DNA from: Bacillota bacterium
GTDB lineage: Bacteria > Bacillota > Clostridia > Acetivibrionales > DTU013
Reading direction: 5' to 3'
DNA: 64,000 bases
Assembly: GCA_023426125.1 (NCBI GenBank)
Contig: JAFABI010000017.1
Coordinates: 62,001-126,000, forward strand
This document shows positions 17,755 through 24,828 of this stretch, piece after piece. Made by a program: the position numbers and the translations under genes. Positions within the stretch are counted from its first letter, which is position 1, and each line of letters begins with the position of its first letter. The notes beneath the pieces were generated by a model. That model saw only the letters and a program-made list of their open reading frames with translations. It made no database searches and had not been told where the DNA came from.

Positions 17755-17788
17755 CGAGCCGGTGAAGTCCAAAAGACTGACCGGCTCG
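17755..17788. terminator. Hairpin between convergent genes
   Basis: Arms CGAGCCGGT and ACCGGCTCG, with an inner pairing AGTC / GACT. It lies between the anti-sigma gene and the convergent M56 gene. There is no long T-run, so it is a weak terminator candidate or a barrier to read-through. Confidence 0.5.
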
Positions 17789-17846
17789 TATTGATTTCCG
17801 AGGTGTTTTCCATAGGTTGTTATTTACCGCCGGGCGGAATGCAGGA

Positions 17847-19505
17847 TTAGTTTTCCAGGCTTGCCGTAACGACCAATTGCCGCAACTCATTGTTGCTGAT
17901 TTTGATATCGACATATCTGGTTGCGACATTACCCTGTCTGTCGGTAAGCTTTACGGTAATCCTATCTTTTAGCAATTCTTCCGGATAGCCGTCCAACTGT
18001 ATATGGCCTAAACCGGTTGTGCCAAGTCCGTCGTCTCCGGCAGCGAGCTTTAATTTATCTTCCTCCGGGAGGCCATCGGGAGATGTCATATTCTCCATGA
18101 CCCCGCCGATACCTAAAAAATGGGAGTAATCATCTTCGCTTGCCCAGGTATACAGGTTGTACCCCGTCCACCGGTACCAGATCTTGTCATAGTCTGTAAA
18201 ACCTTCGTCAAAAGTAAGGACAGCCGTCTTATCGATGGTTCTTCCGCCCTGGGTAATGGAAGTCGCTCCGTCTTTGCTGTAGGGATCTGCCTGGGTTTCT
18301 GTCCAATCGACGATGTACAGGTATTCGGTTTCACTGGACAATTCAATTTTAGCAATGTCTTTGCATGTTATATAGAACTCAAACTCCGGTCTGGACGTAA
18401 TGTGGTTTATGGAAGCTATCTGGTACTGCGCCAGGTCTGTGTCAAGATCCGCCAGCTTAATGATTGCCGATGTATCTGCCAGGCCGGACGGGGCACCGGA
18501 CGTTTCCTTATCGTTTGCATTCATGCCGCTCAAGGCAAATGCCGTTGTTGTTCCTATGACCAATAAGGCCGCCAGCACAATGGCTATTGCGGAGGGTTTT
18601 TTATATTTCATAATTGCTGTTATCCTTTCTTCGGCTGCATTTTTACTAAAGCCGGTATAAAGTGGGGAAAATTTGCTTCGCTGTTCAGCCATGGCGATCA
18701 GCGAACAGGCATAGGCTGTTTTTGTGTCTGCTCCGAAACGGCGTACCACCATTTCATCACAGGTAAGCTCCAAATCGCGGTTTACCAATATGAACATGAC
18801 CCATACCAGGGGATTGAACCAATGAATGCACAGGACAAGGGCAAGAAGAAACTTCCACAGCAGGTCGAACCGCTTGATATGGTAATATTCATGGGTAAGG
18901 ACATACCCCATAAGCTGTTGGTCGTCCATACGCATAGACTTTGGCAGAAGGATGCGGGGGTTTGCCAGGCCGACGGCAAGGGGGGTGGTAATCCTGTCCG
19001 ATTGCAATACGGCAATGGAGCGTATCAGCCTGTATTCCGCAAGCCATTCTTCTATAAATACATTATCGCCGACAGGCAGCGCAAAACGCAGCTCCCTGTA
19101 ATTTTTGAAATATACGACGGCAAAAAAGAAGAATACTGCAAGCATTCCAGCAAGCCAGACCATTGTCACCGGGTCTGAGAGAAAGACCTGTCCTTGTGCG
19201 GCCGGCTGTACCGCAGGTGCCATCCGGACAGTTGTCCCTGCCGCCAGGTCGTGGGCTGGCGATAGGATTCCAGCTGTTGCAGGGATGGAAGCATTGAGGC
19301 CTTTCCGGCGGACAGCCTCGTCCAGGATGCTATAAATGCTAAACCGCGATGGGACGGAAACAGGCATAAGCAATCTGCAAAGCGCGACACCCCATAATAC
19401 AAGGAACATCGTCTTTGGCAGCTTGTTCAGGGCGACAGCCCGTAGGATCACAATGGCGGCTACAAGGAAACCGGCGGATATGCTCATTTGCAGGATACTC
19501 ATCAT
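17847..19505 (-). CDS. M56 family (BlaR1-like) membrane metallopeptidase with unusual C-terminal domain
   Basis: 552 residues. Several N-terminal membrane helices surround a zinc-peptidase domain with HEYYH (His205-Glu206...His209) and the downstream CDEMVV motif, as in BlaR1/MecR1. In that family the peptidase is activated by an outside signal and leads to removal of the BlaI-type repressor. Here the last membrane helix (about 300-320, AIAIVLAALLVIGTTTAFAL) is followed by about 225 residues that do not show penicillin-binding SxxK or KTG motifs, so the sensor is not a beta-lactam sensor. It starts 7 bases after the stop of the BlaI-like gene. Confidence 0.88.
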   Translation of the reverse strand: MMSILQMSISAGFLVAAIVILRAVALNKLPKTMFLVLWGVALCRLLMPVSVPSRFSIYSILDEAVRRKGLNASIPATAGILSPAHDLAAGTTVRMAPAVQPAAQGQVFLSDPVTMVWLAGMLAVFFFFAVVYFKNYRELRFALPVGDNVFIEEWLAEYRLIRSIAVLQSDRITTPLAVGLANPRILLPKSMRMDDQQLMGYVLTHEYYHIKRFDLLWKFLLALVLCIHWFNPLVWVMFILVNRDLELTCDEMVVRRFGADTKTAYACSLIAMAEQRSKFSPLYTGFSKNAAEERITAIMKYKKPSAIAIVLAALLVIGTTTAFALSGMNANDKETSGAPSGLADTSAIIKLADLDTDLAQYQIASINHITSRPEFEFYITCKDIAKIELSSETEYLYIVDWTETQADPYSKDGATSITQGGRTIDKTAVLTFDEGFTDYDKIWYRWTGYNLYTWASEDDYSHFLGIGGVMENMTSPDGLPEEDKLKLAAGDDGLGTTGLGHIQLDGYPEELLKDRITVKLTDRQGNVATRYVDIKISNNELRQLVVTASLEN

Positions 19506-19512
19506 TGCCGCC

Positions 19513-19872
19513 TCACTTCAGGTTTTTTACTATCTGCTTGAGCCGTTCGATCTCTTCTCCGGACAACTTTTTGCCGCTCAAAAACGCCGACAAAAAGACT
19601 TCCGCAGAACCGTCAAACAGCTTTCCGATCAGCTCCGCAGCTTCATACTGCCGCACCTGCTCTTTTGTAATGAGCGCCCTGCAGCTGAAGCCCGGTTCGT
19701 AGCGTTCAACCGCTTTTTTATCAATGAGCTTCTTAATGACGGTATAGGTGGTGTTACGGTTCCAGCCGGTCTGTTCCTTTAAAATTCCGGCAAGCCGCCC
19801 CGCAGGCAGATCACCTTCTTTCCATAAGACCTCCATGATTTTTAACTCCGAATCGAATAACTTAATTTCCAT
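19513..19872 (-). CDS. BlaI/MecI/CopY family repressor
   Basis: 119 residues. Winged-helix N-terminus IKLFDSELKIMEVLWKEG and the recognition region GWNRNTTYTVIKKLIDKK, followed by a C-terminal dimerisation helix region, match BlaI. The ATG at 19872 has GGAG nine bases upstream; an in-frame TTG five codons earlier is less likely. Three palindromic ACTATTG-type sites lie just upstream, so the repressor probably controls its own operon. It is the first gene of a two-gene unit with the M56 peptidase. Confidence 0.93.
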   Translation of the reverse strand: MEIKLFDSELKIMEVLWKEGDLPAGRLAGILKEQTGWNRNTTYTVIKKLIDKKAVERYEPGFSCRALITKEQVRQYEAAELIGKLFDGSAEVFLSAFLSGKKLSGEEIERLKQIVKNLK

Positions 19873-19886
19873 AACGGCACGCTCCA

Positions 19887-19955
19887 ACTATTGCAATAGT
19901 CACAAATTAATACTACTACAATAGTCACCTGCTGTCAATGACTATTGCGATAGTT
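19887..19955. promoter_or_regulatory. Cluster of three BlaI-type operator palindromes
   Basis: ACTATTGCAATAGT (19887-19900), TACTACAATAGTC (19914-19926) and GACTATTGCGATAGTT (19940-19955) share the half-site GACTATTG/CAATAGTC. They sit directly upstream of the BlaI-like gene, with spacing of about 26 bases between centres, similar to known BlaI/MecI operators. Confidence 0.8.
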
Positions 19956-19994
19956 ATTGTAAAAATTTTTTGCTGCATGAAAAGTATTGTGTAA

Positions 19995-20069
19995 CGGCAT
20001 GCATTGCGCGTCTGCATAAAAAAGAATCTATGGTAACCTATACCGGACGCCAATGGCCGCTCCTACAGA
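19995..20069. repeat. Family F repeat, diverged copy
   Basis: GGCATGCATTGCGCGTCTGC at the left and GGACGCCAATGGCCGCTCCTAC at the right match the two arms of the GC-rich repeat family in inverted order compared with 20934-21048. It lies in the 300-base gap between the BlaI operators and the AAA ATPase gene. Confidence 0.6.
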
Positions 20070-20106
20070 TTTATGAGCGAATGATTTATAGTGTCTATAC
20101 ATTTTC

Positions 20107-20135
20107 TTGCACCATAGCATTTATAATGCTATTAT
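20107..20135 (+). promoter_or_regulatory. Candidate sigma-A promoter for the AAA ATPase gene
   Basis: TTGCAC (20107-20112), 17-base spacer, TATTAT (20130-20135). An overlapping TATAAT occurs at 20122-20127. It lies 39 bases before the chosen start codon. Confidence 0.55.
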
Positions 20136-20174
20136 GCACTTATAGACTGCGATTTGGTTGTAAGGAGCGTATGT

Positions 20175-20930
20175 ATGGAATTGGCAAACATGAACCAATA
20201 TATCCGGAGCGTAGATTTGCGGCGGGACAGGATATCCTCTTTTTCCCGGTATCCTTTCTGTCTCCCTGCAATCCGCAGCTTGAACGAGCTGAAGCTACAT
20301 CCTGCGGTTACATACATAGTGGGTGAAAACGGGACAGGGAAGTCGACGATTCTGGAAGCGATTGCCGTGGCCTATGGTTTTAATCCCGAAGGCGGGACCA
20401 GGAATTTTAATTTTTCCTCCAACGACACCCATTCCGACCTATTTGATTACATTAAGCTGTCCAAAGGGGTTCGGAGGCCGAAGGACGGGTTTTTCCTGCG
20501 AGCGGAAAGCCTATACAATGTTGCCACCAACATTGACGAGCTTGACAAGGAGGGAGTCCGCTGGCCTAAAATTATCGATTCCTATGGGGGACGCTCCCTG
20601 CATCAGCAGTCTCACGGCGAATCCTTCATGGCCATCCTGATGAACAGGCTCAATGGGAAAGGAGTTTATCTTCTGGATGAGCCTGAGGCTGCCCTGTCGC
20701 CTTCAAGACAGCTGGTCATGATCTCCAGGATCCATGAATTGGTCCGGAAGGACTCCCAGTTCATCATTGCAACCCATTCACCGATTCTGATGGCATATCC
20801 CGATTCGATTATTTATGAAATCAAGGATGGCATCCAGGCGGTAAAATATGAAGAAACCGAGCATTATCAAGTAACCAAGGCTTTTATCAACAATCCTAAA
20901 AAAATGCTGGATATCCTGACGAGGCCGTGA
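20175..20930 (+). CDS. AAA family ATPase, ABC/Rad50-like fold
   Basis: 251 residues. Walker A GENGTGKSTI (about 44-53), a signature-like SHGES, Walker B VYLLDEPEAALSP and the switch histidine in IIATHSPIL are all present, which makes it a soluble stand-alone ABC-like ATPase of the type often annotated as predicted ATPase. No membrane segment is seen. The ATG at 20175 is chosen because AAGGAG lies 7 bases upstream. The gene stands alone between two dispersed repeats; its partner and role are unknown. Confidence 0.85.
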   Translation: MELANMNQYIRSVDLRRDRISSFSRYPFCLPAIRSLNELKLHPAVTYIVGENGTGKSTILEAIAVAYGFNPEGGTRNFNFSSNDTHSDLFDYIKLSKGVRRPKDGFFLRAESLYNVATNIDELDKEGVRWPKIIDSYGGRSLHQQSHGESFMAILMNRLNGKGVYLLDEPEAALSPSRQLVMISRIHELVRKDSQFIIATHSPILMAYPDSIIYEIKDGIQAVKYEETEHYQVTKAFINNPKKMLDILTRP

Positions 20931-20933
20931 AAC

Positions 20934-21048
20934 CCTGTAGGAGCGGCCATTAGCCGTCTGCCCATGGGAATAAGGTTTTACGAAATGCAAATGGAGCTTG
21001 CTGCTATAGATGGCATTTATGCGGACGCGCAATGCGCGCCCCTACAGG
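20934..21048. repeat. Family F repeat, full copy
   Basis: 115 bases starting CCTGTAGGAGCGGCCATTAGCCGTC and ending GCGGACGCGCAATGCGCGCCCCTACAGG. The outer 8 bases CCTGTAGG/CCTACAGG are an exact inverted repeat, and each arm holds its own mini-palindrome. Further copies: 28025-28102, 40173-40310, 60878-60956, with diverged or partial copies at 15165 and 19995. The remainder of the 355-base gap to the oxidoreductase gene holds no recognisable gene. Confidence 0.8.
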
Positions 21049-21285
21049 ATTACATGCCCGGAGGGTCACTCTGCGGCATTGGTAAGTTTGTTGCAGGGGC
21101 GGACATGAGATAAAAATCAAGTCACCACTATTGTGTATGGACGAAACCGGGATTGTTGGGTACAATGGATATTGGCATGTATTTACATATGTCGGTTTAT
21201 TCCCATAGAAAAACAATCCGGTATTTCAAGGCCTTTTACGAGTACAGTGGAGTCCGCCTGGCACGGCGGGGATATGGAGGATAGG

Positions 21286-22272
21286 ATGAAAACAGGAATA
21301 GCGTTGTACGGAGCCAATGGGCACCAGATCATGCATTTGCTGGAGCAGAACCCCCGGGCTGAGCTGGTGGCGGTTGCGGCGGTTCATGAAAATTTGCTGG
21401 AGACACTTCAAAAGAAGCATCCGGGATTAAGATATTACGCCACGCTGGAGGAAATGCTGCAGGACAGCAAGGTCGAACTGGTATCCCTTTGCTCGCCGGT
21501 GCGGGCGAATCAGGCAACGGAAGCAATCCTGTGTCTTAAGGCAGGAAGGCATGTTTATGCCGAGAAGCCCTGTGCCATGACGGAGACAGAGTTGGACGAG
21601 ATCATGGAAACTACCCGGCAAACGGGAATGCAGTTTCATGAAATGGCGGGAACCGCTTTCCTGCAGCCGTATCTGGCTATGCGCGGCATGATACGCGAAG
21701 GAGTCATCGGAGAGGTAATACAGGTGCTGGCCCAGAAATCCTATCCGTATTTTAATGAGCGTCCGCAGGATGAGCGCACCGACGGCGGATTGATCTGCCA
21801 GAATGCCATCCACGCCTTCAGGTTTATCGAGCATGTAGCCGGGCAGAGGATCAGCAGCGTTTATGCCTTTGAAACCAACCTGGGCAATCCTTATAAGGAC
21901 GGTGGCCTGATGATGGCGGCCTCAATGGCCATGACCCTGGAAAATGGCGGAGTGGCTAACGTTACCGCCAACTATCTCAATCCCAAAGGCTTTGGACTAT
22001 GGGGGAATGAGCATCTAAGGATTTTTGGCACAAAAGGCTTTATCGAGTCGACGGACGGGGGTGCCAGAACCCGGTTGATAGTGGAAGACAGGGACTTTGG
22101 TGAAATTGATTTGTCCGGCGAAGGCAGGGATTATTTTGAAATGTATCTGGACTGCCTGTCCGGCGCAAAACCTATGCCCTTATCCCTGGAAGAGGAATTG
22201 CACCCTACCAGGATGGTGATACGGGCGAAAAGGTCTGCAAGAGGCAATACGCACATTGAAAAGCCGGAATAG
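21286..22272 (+). CDS. Gfo/Idh/MocA family NAD(P)-dependent oxidoreductase
   Basis: 328 residues. An N-terminal Rossmann fold begins IALYGANGHQIM, and the active-site motif EKPCAMTE is at about residue 93. The C-terminal half has the alpha/beta barrel-like dimer domain with GGLICQNAIHAFRFIEHVAG, where the His is the usual catalytic residue of the family. Members oxidise or reduce sugars and cyclitols. The ATG at 21286 follows GGAGG at a suitable distance and begins at the Rossmann strand. It stands alone and the substrate is unknown, but the neighbourhood is rich in glycan genes. Confidence 0.88.
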   Translation: MKTGIALYGANGHQIMHLLEQNPRAELVAVAAVHENLLETLQKKHPGLRYYATLEEMLQDSKVELVSLCSPVRANQATEAILCLKAGRHVYAEKPCAMTETELDEIMETTRQTGMQFHEMAGTAFLQPYLAMRGMIREGVIGEVIQVLAQKSYPYFNERPQDERTDGGLICQNAIHAFRFIEHVAGQRISSVYAFETNLGNPYKDGGLMMAASMAMTLENGGVANVTANYLNPKGFGLWGNEHLRIFGTKGFIESTDGGARTRLIVEDRDFGEIDLSGEGRDYFEMYLDCLSGAKPMPLSLEEELHPTRMVIRAKRSARGNTHIEKPE

Positions 22273-22285
22273 GGTTTTATGCTAT

Positions 22286-23581
22286 TTACAGGCAGAAGAC
22301 AGCATAAAGCGGGATTGATTTTTTACCGCCAACCATGCCGAAATTTTTTTCAGAAATTTTAATCGCGTACGGCGGTTTATATGTTTTCATATAAATCTGC
22401 AGGCTCTTTGCCTGTGTATTGGTTGCGCTCTTGACTTCTACCGGAATAATGCAGTCGCCACGCTGGATGATAAAATCTATCTCCGCCACACCCGAGGATT
22501 CCCAGAAATAACGGGAGTAACCAAGCGCCTGCAGCTGCGTGGAGACATAATTTTCGACCATGCCGCCTTTGAAGTCATTGAGCGCCGGGACCATAAAAAG
22601 AACGTCTTCTGCTTTCAGCTCCTTTTTAGCACACAACAACCCGATGTCCGACATATAGACCTTGAAGGCATCTGCGTCGATATAATTTTTCAGAGGCTTC
22701 TTGACCTGTTCCACTTTATAGCAAATGCTGATGATGCCGGTCAACTCAAGCCACTCAATGGCATTCTCGAATTCAGCGGCGCGGCCGCCGGACTTGACCA
22801 GTTTGTACTGGAACCTGGTATTCATCTTTGAAAGCTGGACGGTAATGCTGTTGTAGGTAAGGCGTGTTTTCTTGATTTCATTGTTCTTGTTGTACTTACT
22901 CATATCATCGAGATAGCCGTTCAGAATCTGATTCTGCACCAATCTCACAAGCAAGTAATCCTGTGTAGCTATAAACTTGGATACAGCTTCCGGCATTCCG
23001 CCAACCACCAGATACTTATGGTAATACTCAAGCAGAATAGGATGATACGCATCATCCATGGGCGTATCGTTGTTAAAACAGAACCGGATTTTATCAATCA
23101 GCTCCTCCTCATTAAAGGCCAACAGGAACTCTTCAAAGTTCATCGGATACATCGTCAGAAAGTCAACTTTGCCAACCGGGAAAGAAAACTGTGTTCGATT
23201 TACCGCAATGCCAAGTAAGCTGCCGGCTGCCACAATGTGATATTCCGGAGCCAGCTCGGCAAAATACTTCAGAGAGGTAAGAGCACGTTCGCAGAGCTGA
23301 ACCTCATCAAAAATCATCAGGGTTCTTTCTTTGGTTACCGTCTCACCAGTCATTCTGGACAGCAGCGGAATCAAGCGCTCAGGTGAAATATCACCGTCAA
23401 ACAGCTTCCGATACGATTCATTCATTTCAAAGTTTATATAAGCAACGTTATCATAATTATTCTTACCGAACTCAAGCAGTGTATACGTCTTGCCAACCTG
23501 ACGCGCACCTTGCAGGATCAAGGGCTTACGGAACCGGCTGTTCTTCCACTCGACCAGCTTTATCGCAATTTTTCTTTTCAT
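22286..23581 (-). CDS. ATP-binding protein with AAA and DUF4143 domains
   Basis: 431 residues. The N-terminal AAA_14-type domain has Walker A GARQVGKTYT at about residue 25 and Walker B LMIFDEVQLC. The C-terminal DUF4143 part ends in a nuclease-like fold core VAEIDFIIQRGDCIIPVEVKS, which resembles the PD-(D/E)xK arrangement (Asp, then Glu-x-Lys). Such proteins are very common and variably copied in anaerobes; their biochemical role is unsettled. It is convergent with the oxidoreductase gene, 13 bases away, and lower in GC than its neighbours, hinting at separate origin. Confidence 0.9.
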   Translation of the reverse strand: MKRKIAIKLVEWKNSRFRKPLILQGARQVGKTYTLLEFGKNNYDNVAYINFEMNESYRKLFDGDISPERLIPLLSRMTGETVTKERTLMIFDEVQLCERALTSLKYFAELAPEYHIVAAGSLLGIAVNRTQFSFPVGKVDFLTMYPMNFEEFLLAFNEEELIDKIRFCFNNDTPMDDAYHPILLEYYHKYLVVGGMPEAVSKFIATQDYLLVRLVQNQILNGYLDDMSKYNKNNEIKKTRLTYNSITVQLSKMNTRFQYKLVKSGGRAAEFENAIEWLELTGIISICYKVEQVKKPLKNYIDADAFKVYMSDIGLLCAKKELKAEDVLFMVPALNDFKGGMVENYVSTQLQALGYSRYFWESSGVAEIDFIIQRGDCIIPVEVKSATNTQAKSLQIYMKTYKPPYAIKISEKNFGMVGGKKSIPLYAVFCL

Positions 23582-23689
23582 GTAAAAATACTCCTTGGAT
23601 ATCTTGATGACATTATAGCAATTTTATGCACTATAGTCAACCACCTTAAGGTATTATTTCCCACTCGCAATTAAAATATGCCTGTGCAA

Positions 23690-23755
23690 TATACGGGAAG
23701 TTCAATTTGCACCAGTACTTAGGAGCACCGGAAGTTATATTTCCGCCAGTGCTTA
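23690..23755. repeat. Family E palindromic repeat, copy 2 (tandem arms)
   Basis: TATACGGGAAGTTCAATTTGCACCAGTACT is followed at once by AGGAGCACCGGAAGTTATATTTCCGCCAGTGCTT. The first part is the reverse complement of the left arm of the copy at 28375, and the second matches the copy at 43627. It lies between the DUF4143 gene and the AraC gene. Confidence 0.7.
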
Positions 23756-24583
23756 AAAATAGTGCATCGGCGTTTTGGAGTAGGCTTTTGGGGCTACTCC
23801 CTTATATTTTCTGAACACCTTGCTGAAATAGAAGGGATCGCCGAAACCGACCCTGGAAGCCGTTTCGTGTACGGAATACCCCAGGGCCAGGAACTCTTCG
23901 GCTTTTTTTATCCTCACCGAATTAATATAGTCCACAGGGGAGATTCCCGTATAATCCTTAAAAACTCCGCAGAAATAATTGCGGTTCAAACCGGCAAGGT
24001 CTGCCAGGGTCTGCAGCGATACCTGGCGGTTGAAGTGCAGATGGATATACTGAATCACTTCATCCATTTCATTCACCGGTCTTTTGTTCCTTTTTTGGAT
24101 TTCAGCCTGATTGCAGGCTTCGTGGAAGATGTTGAGGAAGATGCTGCACAGCTTTATATGCTTGTCTGGCCTTACGCTGTCCCATACGCAGGTCAGGTCG
24201 GAAAAATAACGGATCATCAGTTCCATATCCGTAATTCGAGTGATGTTCTCCAGCGGGAGCTTATCGATATTCTTTATCTCCCATTGGCCATCTTCCGCTT
24301 TTACCGAGGCGACGTCAAAATTCACCCCATATACGTGCATGAGCTTTTCCAGCGAGGTTTCAAAGCCGAAGGACTGCTTCTTTCCATGGTAGACCAGCAT
24401 TCCCGGCATCATCTCCAATCTTGCGCCGTCTGTGACGGAAACGCCTTCGCCGGAGATCACCAGCATGAAATTGTGTATGCCCCATGCTTTCGGCGGGACA
24501 AACCAGCTAGGGTCGCAATAACGGTCAACGATATGAAACATGGCTGGTACAAGCGTATCAAAGGTGTTTCCGGGATCGCCCAT
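23753..24583 (-). CDS. AraC family transcriptional regulator
   Basis: 276 residues. An N-terminal cupin-like sensor region (about 20-140, with WGIHNFMLVISGEGV and YHGKKQSFGFE) probably binds a sugar. The C-terminal AraC domain (about 175-276) has two HTH units: VSLQTLADLAGLNRNYFCGVFK and HETASRVGFGDPFYFSKVFRK. The ATG at 24583 is preferred to an upstream GTG because GAGGTGG lies 8 bases before it. It is divergent from the GH2 gene across a 245-base gap, so it probably activates that gene in response to a glycan breakdown product. Confidence 0.92.
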   Translation of the reverse strand: MGDPGNTFDTLVPAMFHIVDRYCDPSWFVPPKAWGIHNFMLVISGEGVSVTDGARLEMMPGMLVYHGKKQSFGFETSLEKLMHVYGVNFDVASVKAEDGQWEIKNIDKLPLENITRITDMELMIRYFSDLTCVWDSVRPDKHIKLCSIFLNIFHEACNQAEIQKRNKRPVNEMDEVIQYIHLHFNRQVSLQTLADLAGLNRNYFCGVFKDYTGISPVDYINSVRIKKAEEFLALGYSVHETASRVGFGDPFYFSKVFRKYKGVAPKAYSKTPMHYF

Positions 24584-24828
24584 TTCAGTTACCACCTCAA
24601 CTTAAGCACGGGTGAAAATATGGCTTATGCTATGGTTCAACGATGATTCACCCTGCACGGCAAGGTGAGTTAATATAATACAGGTTTATAACGGTATTAT
24701 ACAGCCTATAGAGCAGAATTGCAATAAAACGATCTGAAAATATTCCATATTTTTTGTATATTCTCCATGTACAAAAAGAGGTGCCGGGAGTAGAGTGAAA
24801 TCAGTATAAATTGTGAGAGGTATCCGCT
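24584..24828. promoter_or_regulatory. Divergent regulatory gap between AraC and GH2 genes
   Basis: 245 AT-rich bases. Two similar stretches, TATTCCATATTTTTTGTA and TATTCTCCATGTACAAAA, lie close together around 24740-24775 and could be tandem AraC-type half-sites next to the GH2 promoter. No exact -35/-10 pair was fixed. Confidence 0.35.

Noticed and set aside
22276..22308. Hairpin TTTATGCT / AGCATAAA between convergent genes
   Set aside because: The loop is 17 bases, the stem is only 8 AT-rich pairs and overlaps coding sequence, so I do not call it a terminator.
23762..24646. 294-residue open frame on the + strand
   Set aside because: Antisense to the AraC regulator, which has two clear HTH motifs.
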